The position numbers and the translations under genes are program-made. From Duganella dendranthematis (GTDB taxonomy: Bacteria > Pseudomonadota > Gammaproteobacteria > Burkholderiales > Burkholderiaceae_D): a stretch of DNA of 64,000 bases. Below the pieces are notes generated by a model. The model saw only the letters and a program-made list of their open reading frames with translations. It was not told where the DNA came from and searched no databases. The DNA is taken from positions 1,178,001-1,242,000 of the forward strand of contig NZ_CP051684.1 in the NCBI RefSeq assembly GCF_012849375.1. The letters run 5' to 3'. Positions 17,086-25,150 of the stretch are shown here, piece after piece; within the stretch, counting starts at the first letter, position 1, and every line of letters begins with the position of its first letter.

Positions 17086-17959
17086 AACTGCTTGACCATC
17101 TCGGTGAAGTTCTGCACCGTGACCGACTTCTCGCGCGGCCGCGTGATCAGCGCAATCGCCGTGCCCAGTCCCTGATTGCGCAGGTCCTGATAGGTGACGC
17201 CTTCGGAACGAAACTGGCCGATGGACTCCGGAATGATGGCCACGCCGAAGCCCGCCGCCACCATGTTGACGCCCGACGAAATCTGCGGCGACTCCATTTC
17301 GATCCTGGGTGAAAAGCCGGCCACGTGGCAGGCGCTGATAATGGCGTCGTACAGCTCCGGATTGATGGCGCGCGGGTACAGGATGAACGGATCGGCCGCC
17401 AGCTGTTTCAAGTCGATGGTGCGGCGCCGGCCGAGCGCATGGCCGCTGGGCAGCACCGCGATCATCTTCTCCTGTACCAGCGGCGTCACGGTCAGGTCGC
17501 CGCAATCGAGGGCAGGCGGATCATGGCGCAATCGACCTGGGCGTCGGCCAGCTTGCCCAGCAGCGCCGTGCTGTTGCTCTCCTCGGTGCGGATCTTCACC
17601 CCCGGATAGTCCTCGCGGAAGCGGCGCAGCAGACGCGCCACGGTCGGATGAAACACCGTCGACCCGGCGAAACCGATCGACAGGTTGCCGCTCTCGCCGC
17701 GCGCCGCCATCTTCACATGTTCCAGCGCGTCGTTGGCGTCGTCCAGCACGCGCCGCGCGCGCTCTTTGAAAATCACCCCTGCCGCAGTCAACTCCACGCG
17801 GCGCGGATGGCGGATGAACAGCTGCGTGCCGATCTCCCGTTCCAGCTTGATGATCTGCTGGCTCAACGGCGGCTGCGCAATGCCCAGCCGCTCAGCCGCT
17901 ACCGTGAAGTGCAGGTGCTCGGCCACGGCCAGAAAATAGCGTAACTGGCGAAACTCCAT
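17073..17959 (-). pseudogene. LysR-family regulator interrupted by a single-base frameshift
   Basis: From ATG 17959 (AAAGGA site) a normal LysR N-terminus reads MEFRQLRYFLAVAEHLHF with its helix-turn-helix AAERLGIAQPPLSQQI. It continues through the effector domain to VDCAMIRLP, where it stops in frame at 17492. The remaining effector domain (GDLTVTPLVQEKMIAVLPSG to the C-terminus) is intact in another frame ending at 17073. Adding one C near 17505-17512 restores a continuous protein of about 295 residues. Either a recent frameshift or a sequencing indel. It is divergent from the FUSC gene, which it would be expected to control. Confidence 0.85.
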
Positions 17960-18064
17960 CGTTGTCCTTTCATCTTGAAGAGCATGTTGCGATATCTTTT
18001 TCGTCTTGAAGAGACTAGCACGAAATATTGGATTCGCGGAGCGTGTGCGCTTAAGCTGGACCTC

Positions 18065-19120
18065 ATGATGCTCAAATCCCTGCTCACCCACGCCACCGAC
18101 AAGGCCAACCTGCTGGAAGGCATGCGCGCCGCCTCGGCGTCCGCCATCATGCTGCTGGTGGGCTGCGCGCTGCACGCGCCGGACTTTGCGTGGGCGGCGA
18201 TTGGCGCTTTCTGGACCTCGCTGGCTACCGCCTCCGACACTGCACGTAACCGGCTGGCGTCGATGCTGTCGTTCGCCGTGCTGTCGACCGTGGCCGGCGG
18301 CTTGACCACCTACGCCGCCAGCCTGGGCACGGCGGCCGGCGCGCTGGCCATTCTGGTGGTGGTCACCGGCGCCGGACTGGCGCGCGTGTGGGGCGCCAAG
18401 GCCTACCAGGTCGCCATCCTGGCCGCCACCGCCTGCGTGGTGATGGTGGACCGGCCGTGGCATGGCGGCAGCGGCGGCATGGCCTACCTGGGCGTGTACC
18501 TGTTCGGCTGCCTGTTCGCCACCGCGCTGAGCGTGGTGATCTGGCAGATCCGCCCTTTCGCGCCGGAGCACTACGCCACCAGCTGGCACGCCGCCGGCGC
18601 GCGGAGCGTGCGCGAAGGCTGGCGGCATCTGCGCAACCACGCCTCGCTGTCCAGCGACGGCGTGCACTTCGCGCTGCGGCTCGGCATCGCCACCACCGTG
18701 GCCTACCTGACGGTGCACATGCTGGATCTGTCGAACGGGTATTGGGCGACCATGGCAGTGCTGCTGATCTTGCAACCGTCCGCCTCGGGCACGCTGCCGC
18801 GTAGCGTCGAGCGCGCGGTTGGCACGGTGGTCGGCACCATCATCGCGGTAGCCATCAGCGGCCTTGCAACGTCGCCACTGGCAATCGCGCTGGCGGTGTT
18901 CCCGCTGATCGGCCTGACGATGACTTTGCGGCCAGTGGGCTACGGCGTCTTCGTCGCCTTCCTGACGCCCTCCTTCGTACTGGTGGCCGACTACGCCATG
19001 CCAGTCTTCAACGAATACAACTACGCACTGGCGCGACTGGAAACCAACCTGCTCGGCAGCGCCATCGCCATAGTCGCCACACTGACCCTGTGGCCGCTGA
19101 CGGAGCGCTTCAGAAAGTAA
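18065..19120 (+). CDS. FUSC-family inner membrane protein (aromatic-acid efflux-like)
   Basis: A 351-residue protein with two sets of hydrophobic helices, matching FUSC/AaeB-type inner-membrane components. Features are FAWAAIGAFWTSLATASDTARNR early and NGYWATMAVLLILQPSASGT followed by ERAVGTVVGTIIAVAI in the second half, where the FUSC signature lies. It is about half the length of full AaeB proteins and lacks the central cytoplasmic domain. ATG 18065 is preferred because upstream in-frame residues overlap the LysR promoter region. Divergent from the frameshifted LysR. Confidence 0.83.
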   Translation: MMLKSLLTHATDKANLLEGMRAASASAIMLLVGCALHAPDFAWAAIGAFWTSLATASDTARNRLASMLSFAVLSTVAGGLTTYAASLGTAAGALAILVVVTGAGLARVWGAKAYQVAILAATACVVMVDRPWHGGSGGMAYLGVYLFGCLFATALSVVIWQIRPFAPEHYATSWHAAGARSVREGWRHLRNHASLSSDGVHFALRLGIATTVAYLTVHMLDLSNGYWATMAVLLILQPSASGTLPRSVERAVGTVVGTIIAVAISGLATSPLAIALAVFPLIGLTMTLRPVGYGVFVAFLTPSFVLVADYAMPVFNEYNYALARLETNLLGSAIAIVATLTLWPLTERFRK

Positions 19121-19177
19121 GCTGCCAAGCGTCCCGCTCGGCCATGGCGGTTGATGCGGAATCCGCAACCGCCACAA

Positions 19178-19720
19178 TCAGCCGTTGGCACGCGCCGCGC
19201 GGGCGATGCTTTCAGCAAACAGCGGCGTCTCGCGGCGATTGTGGTCGCCCGACGAGGCCTGGCGGTCGGCGCACGCCTGCTCCCACGAGATGCCATGTGC
19301 CTTGATGAAGTCGAGGAACTCTTCGGTCGGATGCGACACCACGCTGTTGGTGTACTCGGTACGGTTGTCGTCGATTTTCTTCGCGCTCAGATCCCAGATC
19401 ACCTGCACCTTGGTGCGGCCGTTGGGCGTGAAGACGTCGGAGGTGGAGACCATGCGGCAATGCGCCGCTTCGGTGATGTCGCCGACGTAATGCTGCACCA
19501 CCAGGCCGGTGCCGATCATCTCCACGTTGATGGACATGCGGCGGCCGTCATCGGTGAAGGTGGCACCGGCGGCGATGTGGTCGGGCGGCGCGCAGCGCTG
19601 GTATTCCGCATCGGGCAAGGCGAACAGCCACTTGGCGATATCGATTTGTTCAAACGGCACGTCGACGATGTGGCTGAAGGCGGATTGCGACAACACCAGG
19701 TCGGTACGGATAACAGTCAT
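19178..19720 (-). CDS. Hypothetical protein, possibly SRPBCC-like
   Basis: A 180-residue cytoplasmic protein from ATG 19720 with AGGAG at good spacing. It has alternating strands (MSINVEMIGTGLVVQHYVGD, KVQVIWDLSAKKIDDNRTEY) and a C-terminal helix (HPTEEFLDFIKAHGISWEQA), a pattern like a START/SRPBCC fold. I do not recognise the family firmly. The AraC-type regulator encoded just upstream on the same strand is its likely controller. Confidence 0.72.
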   Translation of the reverse strand: MTVIRTDLVLSQSAFSHIVDVPFEQIDIAKWLFALPDAEYQRCAPPDHIAAGATFTDDGRRMSINVEMIGTGLVVQHYVGDITEAAHCRMVSTSDVFTPNGRTKVQVIWDLSAKKIDDNRTEYTNSVVSHPTEEFLDFIKAHGISWEQACADRQASSGDHNRRETPLFAESIARAARANG

Positions 19721-19965
19721 GATAATTCTCCTGAAATGAAATGCATCTAAACGTTTGGAAAGTTCGAGCAGGTTGGCTGGAGACATCATCATCGCAGGCG
19801 ACAAATTTTCACGACAATCGCAAAGGAAGTGCGGACACATATGCCATGCGAAACGCGCGGCATCCCTGAGTTGGGTAGGCCAGTGCCCTCCCCTGTGGCC
19901 GCGCGGCCAGACAAGCCACCGCCTATGGCAACACCGCCAGCCGACCGGCAGAGCCGAACATGCGG

Positions 19966-20871
19966 TCAGCCGTTGATGGCGAACGCCTTGCGCCACGCGC
20001 TGGCGCTCACGCCCTCGCTTTTGCGGAACTCCCGCGCCAGGTGGCTTGGGTCGGCAAAGCCGCACAGACGCGCCACCTCCGCCAGCGACAAATGCGGCTG
20101 CGCGATCAGCGCCCGGGCCCGGGCCAGCCGGCGGCTGATGATCCACTGATGCGGCGTGATGCCGACGCTGGCCTTGAAGGCGCGCCCAAACTGGCTCGGC
20201 GACAGCTGGGCTTGCTCGGCCAGCGCCAGCAACCCGATCCCCGCGTGCAGATGGGCCTCGATGTACTCCTTCACCCGGCGCTCCTGCCATCCCGCCAGTC
20301 CGCCGCGCACGGCCGTCGAGGCCGGCGCGCGGCCAAAATATTGTTTCAGCAGATGACGATGGACCGACAGCGCCATCGCTTCCAGAAACAGCGGCGTGGC
20401 CGGCCCAACGTGGGAGACGGCGAACACGGCCATTTGCGCCAGATGCGCCAGGATGGTGTCTTCACCGCCGTTGATCAGCGGGATTTCGCCAAACCTGGCG
20501 ACGCCCTCCGCCTCCGACAGCGCGTCCAGGGCGCCGCGGGCGAAATACAGCTGCACGCAGTTGTAGCTGCTGGCCAGATTGGCCATGGGCGAAGCCTGCA
20601 GATCCATCATCGTCAGGGCGCCGGCCGGATACGGCTTGACCCGCATGTCCTTGCCGTCCACCCACAGATTGTGCTTGAGCAGCGGCTTCAACTGCACCGC
20701 CATCAGCAGCGCGGGCTGCGGCGGCACCGGATCGGTGAAGCCGGTTCCCGGGCCGTCGTAGCGCATGTGCGTCACCGCCACATGATGATCCAGCGCGGCC
20801 GAGCGGATTTGCAGAGCTGCCTGCTGCTCTGCAAAGTAGTCGCCCATTGTTTCGCCGTATGCCCGTTCCAT
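19966..20871 (-). CDS. AraC-family transcriptional regulator
   Basis: A 301-residue regulator with an N-terminal sensing domain and a C-terminal AraC double helix-turn-helix: LLALAEQAQLSPSQFGRAFK, then LSLAEVARLCGFADPSHLAR and FRKSEGVSASAWR. The ATG at 20871 is chosen over an upstream TTG. The 245-nt gap to the next gene on the strand shows no other coding signal and probably contains its target promoter. Confidence 0.9.
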   Translation of the reverse strand: MERAYGETMGDYFAEQQAALQIRSAALDHHVAVTHMRYDGPGTGFTDPVPPQPALLMAVQLKPLLKHNLWVDGKDMRVKPYPAGALTMMDLQASPMANLASSYNCVQLYFARGALDALSEAEGVARFGEIPLINGGEDTILAHLAQMAVFAVSHVGPATPLFLEAMALSVHRHLLKQYFGRAPASTAVRGGLAGWQERRVKEYIEAHLHAGIGLLALAEQAQLSPSQFGRAFKASVGITPHQWIISRRLARARALIAQPHLSLAEVARLCGFADPSHLAREFRKSEGVSASAWRKAFAING

Positions 20872-21013
20872 GACTCTTTCCAATGTGCGAATTAATCATC
20901 TTAGCAAGTTTTGACGGCGCTTGAACAAAATCCGCATAACTGGAAGGATCGCGCTGCGAATCGCGCTGAAACCGCAGCAGAGCTTGGCAGCGATTGCGGC
21001 CGAATCGTAAGAT

Positions 21014-21685
21014 ATGACGGTGCCAACTGACACATACTTGACTGAGCCGACAATGAAAACCTCAACGAAACCTGTCCGGGTCCTGATCGCCGATGACCAT
21101 GAAATTCTTCGTGAAGGCATCGTGTCAGTGCTCTCGACCATGGAAGCGATCGACGTCGTGGGCGAGGCGAACAATGCGGAAATGGCGGTGGTGCTGTTTG
21201 AGCAATTACGCCCGGACGTCACGGTACTCGATTTGAAAATGCCGCTGATGGGCGGCATCGAAGCGATCAAGGCCATCCGCCGCATCGACAGCGCGGCCCG
21301 CATTCTGGCGCTGACCGCCTACCAGGGAGACGTACTGGCGCGCGAAGTGCTAGCCGCCGGCGCCGCAGGCTACATGCTGAAACACGGCATCCGCAAAGAG
21401 CTGGTGGAGGCGATCAGCAACATCGCCAACGGCTTCAAGCATATCTCGCTCGACGTCGCGCTGGAGCTGGGCCACTACTGCGACAGCGAGCTGCTCTCCC
21501 AGCGCGAGCTGGAGGTGTTGCGCTACGTCGCCGTCGGCAACACCAACCGCAAAATCGGCGAGCTGATGGGCTTGAGCGAAGAGACCATCAAGACCCACGT
21601 CAAAACCATCCTGGCGAAAACCAAGGCCCACGACCGCACGCATGCGGTGACCATTGCGCTGCAGCGGGGAATGTTGCGGGTGTAG
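21014..21685 (+). CDS. NarL/FixJ-family response regulator
   Basis: A 223-residue two-domain regulator. The receiver has IADDHE at the start of the domain, acceptor D73 in VTVLDLKMPLMGG and Lys in GYMLKHG. The LuxR-type DNA-binding domain contains LSQRELEVLRYVAVGNTNRK and LSEETIKTHVKTILAKTKA. Start at ATG 21014 is uncertain; ATG 21053 (MKTSTKP) is equally acceptable because neither has a clear ribosome binding site. No kinase is adjacent. Confidence 0.88.
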   Translation: MTVPTDTYLTEPTMKTSTKPVRVLIADDHEILREGIVSVLSTMEAIDVVGEANNAEMAVVLFEQLRPDVTVLDLKMPLMGGIEAIKAIRRIDSAARILALTAYQGDVLAREVLAAGAAGYMLKHGIRKELVEAISNIANGFKHISLDVALELGHYCDSELLSQRELEVLRYVAVGNTNRKIGELMGLSEETIKTHVKTILAKTKAHDRTHAVTIALQRGMLRV

Positions 21686-21692
21686 CGCGTAG

Positions 21693-22001
21693 CTACTGGA
21701 CTGGATGGCCTTCGATCTCTTCTTCGTACTCATTAAGCAGAAACATGACCTTCGCGTTATTGGCGTACTTTTTCTTCAACGCAGCCAACGCCTCATCGGT
21801 GCCCTTACACAGGGTGTTGATTTTGCGGATGACTTCCTTCATACGTTTCTTCTCCGATGGATCAGGAAGTTCGCCACGAAAGTGATCGCAGCCATCCCTT
21901 TTCGAAATGAAGCTGCTAACGTCCTTGGGAACGGCAGACGCCCCATGGGCCATATTCAAGTTACCCAATAACAAAAACGCTGCAATCAGCAATGTCCTCA
22001 C
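21693..22001 (-). CDS. Exported small protein, candidate immunity protein of the T6SS effector
   Basis: From GTG 22001, preceded by GGGAG with six bases between, this encodes a 102-residue protein with a clear signal peptide (LLIAAFLLLGNLNMAHGASA) and a small, charged, mostly helical mature part containing two cysteines. The start lies 2 nt beyond the effector stop, so the pair is translationally linked. A periplasmic product next to a peptidoglycan peptidase cargo gene is what an immunity protein should look like. I recognise no immunity family, so the role is inferred from context. Confidence 0.72.
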   Translation of the reverse strand: MRTLLIAAFLLLGNLNMAHGASAVPKDVSSFISKRDGCDHFRGELPDPSEKKRMKEVIRKINTLCKGTDEALAALKKKYANNAKVMFLLNEYEEEIEGHPVQ

Positions 22002-22002
22002 C

Positions 22003-22647
22003 TTAAGCTCCCGTATCGGACCAGTGCGGACGGTCCTGTCCACGCTGGTTATATTTAATCACGCCATACGTCGCGCCGACCATATGCAACTGACGGTTCA
22101 TGCCGGTCTTCGGCCCCTCCGCAATGCATACATGGCTCCCATCCGCCGACAAGATACCCAAAGCACCATGCCAGCGAATCGACATATCAACTGCGCAGCG
22201 GGCTGTGTGCCGTGAGATCAATGCAGGGGCTATCGCAAGGGTATCGATACCGTACGCCTTGGTCATGGCTTTGGCTGCATCGATCGAACGCTCCGACGAA
22301 TACTCTCCTTCATCATCCTGATGATCCCACTGGATCGAAACGCCTGGCGTAGACGGTACCTTCCGTGGATCTTGCCCCGCTTTCGCAATCAGCCATGACC
22401 AATGCATCAAATAAGCTCGTTCCAATGGCCTGTACGTGGCTGCAATTGATACTACTGCACCTGCGGCCTTGAGCGCATCAATAAAGGCATTGGCATAGTC
22501 CTGGAAAGGCGGAGCCAAGTCACTGAGCGACACACTACCGGGAAACCTAGATACCCATATGACGCCACTCAGCTCTCGGCAGGCAATCTTAGCAATCGCA
22601 GGCGTCGTATCCGAAACAGCCGTCAGTCTGTGTCGAGTCTTGGTCAT
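22003..22647 (-). CDS. M15/LAS-type peptidoglycan peptidase, predicted T6SS effector
   Basis: A 214-residue zinc peptidase. The LAS-fold metal site is S145-x-H147 with D154 in SRHTARCAVDM, and the second histidine is H208 in RPHWSDTG. Upstream segments FIDALKAAGAVVSIAATYRP and ERAYLMHWSWLIAK are typical of the VanY/M15-like domain seen in VgrG- and phage-linked peptidoglycan peptidases. It should cleave peptide stems in the periplasm of a target cell; it has no signal peptide of its own. ATG 22647 is inside the end of the PAAR gene and has a GAGG site; ATG 22683 is an alternative. Gene order is PAAR, effector, exported partner. Confidence 0.8.
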   Translation of the reverse strand: MTKTRHRLTAVSDTTPAIAKIACRELSGVIWVSRFPGSVSLSDLAPPFQDYANAFIDALKAAGAVVSIAATYRPLERAYLMHWSWLIAKAGQDPRKVPSTPGVSIQWDHQDDEGEYSSERSIDAAKAMTKAYGIDTLAIAPALISRHTARCAVDMSIRWHGALGILSADGSHVCIAEGPKTGMNRQLHMVGATYGVIKYNQRGQDRPHWSDTGA

Positions 22648-23185
22648 AGTATGGAGCCTCAAGAGTGGCAGTTTCAGGGACATCACTTGACACCAACTGC
22701 GTCCGTCCTTGTTGATCGCTGATTCCTGTGATGGTTTTTCCTGATTCAAGTGTTATCTTGTATGGGATTCCCGCGAGAGGAAGCCCTGTACCCTGATCCT
22801 GAATCACGAAGACCAGATCGTAGTTGGATCTATTAGTTTTCAGATTGCAAATATCACCTGTAGCAGCATTCGACGCCACCGTAGGCGTACCAGCTGGCGC
22901 TTCGATGACTTGGTATCGCATGTTCTGATTGGGAATCAGCTTTGGGGGGATGGGGCAAGCGCACGCGCACAAATCATCCTCCAACGCGATTTGCTTCCCA
23001 TTCCACGTCTCAGGAATGCGCGGACCGACACAGAGTATTTTCCCCTGCGATTTACACGCATGACAAAAGATTGCATCGCTTTCCAATGCGATCGTCGCGC
23101 CATTGATGCTCCCTGCGCTGCTCGCAGAGATAACTTTACCGCCCGCAGAGGTTGATGCTCCAAGCGTGATTGTGTGACGCCTCAT
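22589..23185 (-). CDS. PAAR-domain spike protein with C-terminal transthyretin-like adaptor
   Basis: A 198-residue protein starting at ATG 23185 (GGAGA site). Residues 1-90 match a PAAR spike: ITLGASTSAGGKVISASSA, NGATIALESDAIFCHACKSQ, then KQIALEDDLCACACP. Residues about 115-180 read like a small beta-sandwich adaptor (VFVIQDQGTGLPLAGIPYKI, then GISDQQGRTQLVSSD), which in VgrG and PAAR proteins docks effectors. It ends with a cysteine-rich tail, GCFGYDACDC. It would cap a type VI secretion needle and carry the peptidase encoded by the overlapping next gene. No T6SS structural genes are in the window, so this is an orphan cargo locus. Confidence 0.85.
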   Translation of the reverse strand: MRRHTITLGASTSAGGKVISASSAGSINGATIALESDAIFCHACKSQGKILCVGPRIPETWNGKQIALEDDLCACACPIPPKLIPNQNMRYQVIEAPAGTPTVASNAATGDICNLKTNRSNYDLVFVIQDQGTGLPLAGIPYKITLESGKTITGISDQQGRTQLVSSDVPETATLEAPYYDQDSTQTDGCFGYDACDC

Positions 23186-23299
23186 CCTTATTCTCCGGCA
23201 AGATGAAGCGCTAATTATTAACCTGTTGCAATTACCCTCTTTGCGTATGCGCAAGAGCCACGCTCAATGCAAACACTTCAGGAGCGTCGGTCCGGTCTT

Positions 23300-23763
23300 T
23301 TATTTGAGGCGGATATATAAATGGGGTGCAGTAGACTTCTCGCTCAGGACTTCTTTCACTTCGATGTATTGCTGCTTTCTGACCAGCTCACCGAGCTTCT
23401 GGCTACCGTAATTACGGGGGTCGAATGACGGATCCATTTTTAGCATCAGGTGTCCGACCGGCCCAAGAGGAGCAAATCCATCATCGCGCGCCACCGCCAA
23501 AATCGCTTTCCGGAACAAGTCTTCTAGTCCGGTCATTGATTCGATAACAGGCTTGGGGGCGTCGCAAGTGAAAGTTTTGACTCACCGGCCGAAGACGGCG
23601 CAATTCTCAGAATTTCCGTGTACACAAACTTGTCACATGCCACAACAAAAGGTTCAGGCGTTTTCTTTTCGCCAAAGCCATATGCCAGCAAACCGGCTTC
23701 GCGAATGCGCGTGGCAAGCCGGGTGAAATCGCTATCTGAAAGGAGATGCAGAGTGTTGGGCAA
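23300..23763 (-). pseudogene. Truncated NYN (PIN-like) / OST-HTH (LOTUS) protein remnant
   Basis: The segment reading SDSDFTRLATRIREAGLLAY, then FGEKKTPEPFVVACDKF, matches the end of an NYN ribonuclease domain of the LabA-like family. The adjoining reading frame LARDDGF-type segment, ending FDPRNYGSQKLGELVRK, matches the C-terminal OST-HTH/LOTUS domain. The first roughly 100 residues of the NYN domain, including its catalytic aspartates, are missing: a stop lies just before the match. The two halves are in different frames that overlap at 23533-23536. It is a decayed 3' fragment beside tRNA-Thr. Confidence 0.75.
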
Positions 23764-23837
23764 TGCCTAAATACTAACACCGACACTTCATAAAGCGAGT
23801 AGAAAATGGAAGTTGAACCCGCTTTTGGCTGCAGATA

Positions 23838-23875
23838 ACAAAAAACCCGTTTTCCTCAAAGAGAAAAACGGGTTT
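23838..23875 (-). terminator. Intrinsic terminator downstream of tRNA-Thr
   Basis: A 15-bp stem with one mismatch (AAACCCGTTTT arm against AAAACGGGTTT) and a three-base loop. Read on the minus strand it is followed by six T bases. It lies 14 nt past the tRNA 3' end. Confidence 0.85.
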
Positions 23876-23888
23876 CTTGATTATTCCT

Positions 23889-23964
23889 TGGTGCCGCTTG
23901 CCGGAATCGAACTGGCGACCTTTTCATTACGAATGAACTGCTCTACCAACTGAGCTAAAGCGGC
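23889..23964 (-). tRNA. tRNA-Thr (anticodon CGT)
   Basis: A 76-nt cloverleaf including encoded CCA. The acceptor stem GCCGCTT/AAGCGGC is perfect, the D arm is GCTC...GAGC, and the anticodon loop TTCGTAA gives CGT at 34-36, reading ACG threonine codons. Two oddities: the anticodon stem closes with a G-A pair at 27-43, and the T stem has an A-C mismatch at 52-62 within GCCAG/CCGGC. The T loop TTCGATT is normal. An intrinsic terminator follows. Confidence 0.93.
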
Positions 23965-24070
23965 GACGACCAGCATTTTAACAAAGAACCAGCACTCCAA
24001 CCAGCCCCAAAGCAATAATTTTTGGCGCTGGTTGCAACTATTTCATTGCCTTATGCCGGTTTCAGGCTTT

Positions 24071-25075
24071 TCAGCCTTCGCTATGGTAACCGGTGACCAC
24101 CGCCACCTCGTCGCGCGAGCCCAGGAACACCGGCACGCGCTGGTGCAGTTTGTGCGGCTGGATGTCCATGATGCGCTGTTTGCCGTCGGTGGCCGCGCCG
24201 CCCGCCTGCTCGACGATGAAGGCCATCGGGTTCGCTTCGTACATCAGGCGCAGCTTGCCTGGCATCGAGGTGTCGCGGGTGTCGGCCGGGTACATGAAGA
24301 TGCCGCCGCGGTTCAGGATGCGGTGCACATCGGCCACCATCGAGGCGATCCAGCGCATGTTGAAGTTGGTGCCGCGCGGGCCGGTGTCGCCGGCCAGCAG
24401 TTCGCCGATGTAGCGCTGCACCGGCGCATGCCAGTGGCGCTGGTTCGACATGTTGATGGCGAATTCCTTGGTCTTGGCCGGAATCTGGATGTCGCGCTGG
24501 GTCAGTACCCACGAACCCATTTCACGGTCCAGCGTGAAGCAGTTGACGCCGTTACCGGTGGTCAGCACCAGCATGGTCTGCGGGCCGTACACGGCGTAGC
24601 CGGCGGCAACCTGCTTGGTGCCAGCCTGCATGAAGTCGGCTTCTGTCGGCTGGCCCATGCCTTCCGGCGCTTTCAGCACGGAGAAGATGGTGCCGATCGA
24701 GACGTTGACGTCGATGTTCGACGAGCCATCCAGCGGGTCGAACAGCAGCATGTATTCGCCCTTTGGATAGCGGTTTGGAATCGGATGGATAGATTCCATT
24801 TCTTCCGATGCCATGGCAGCCAGGTGGCCGCCCCATTCGTTGGCTTCCAGCAGGATTTCGTTGGAGATGATGTCCAGCTTTTTCTGCACTTCGCCCTGGA
24901 TATTTTCGGTCTCGGCGGTGCCGAGCACTTCGCCCAGCGCACCCTTGCCCACCGAGTGGCTGATGGTTTTGCAGGCGCGCGCCACCACTTCGATCAGCAG
25001 GCGCAGTTCGGCCGGGATCGTGTTGTGCTGGCGTTGTTCTTCCACCAGGTATTGCGTAAGACTGATGCGTTTCAT
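24071..25075 (-). CDS. fbp: Class I fructose-1,6-bisphosphatase
   Basis: A 334-residue FBPase that hydrolyses fructose-1,6-bisphosphate to fructose-6-phosphate in gluconeogenesis. The metal and phosphate site is [19 protein letters not shown]; the C-terminal [20 protein letters not shown] and [12 protein letters not shown] are standard. ATG 25075 gives the usual N-terminus [14 protein letters not shown] and has AAGGGA upstream. pepN is encoded upstream on the same strand, separated by an ATTCCC-type palindrome. Confidence 0.97.
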   Translation of the reverse strand: MKRISLTQYLVEEQRQHNTIPAELRLLIEVVARACKTISHSVGKGALGEVLGTAETENIQGEVQKKLDIISNEILLEANEWGGHLAAMASEEMESIHPIPNRYPKGEYMLLFDPLDGSSNIDVNVSIGTIFSVLKAPEGMGQPTEADFMQAGTKQVAAGYAVYGPQTMLVLTTGNGVNCFTLDREMGSWVLTQRDIQIPAKTKEFAINMSNQRHWHAPVQRYIGELLAGDTGPRGTNFNMRWIASMVADVHRILNRGGIFMYPADTRDTSMPGKLRLMYEANPMAFIVEQAGGAATDGKQRIMDIQPHKLHQRVPVFLGSRDEVAVVTGYHSEG

Positions 25076-25122
25076 GTTTTCCCTTGAGGTAGAGGTAATG
25101 CGATTTTTTCGGCTCAGCATGG

Positions 25123-25142
25123 ATTCCCGCGTTCGCGGGAAT
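25123..25142. repeat. dRS3-like palindromic repeat (ATTCCC-N8-GGGAAT)
   Basis: Perfect inverted repeat ATTCCCGCG-TT-CGCGGGAAT in the gap between pepN and fbp. It is preceded by CTCAGCATGG and followed by GACGCG, context shared with the copies at 28701-28755. Confidence 0.85.
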
Positions 25143-25150
25143 GACGCGTG

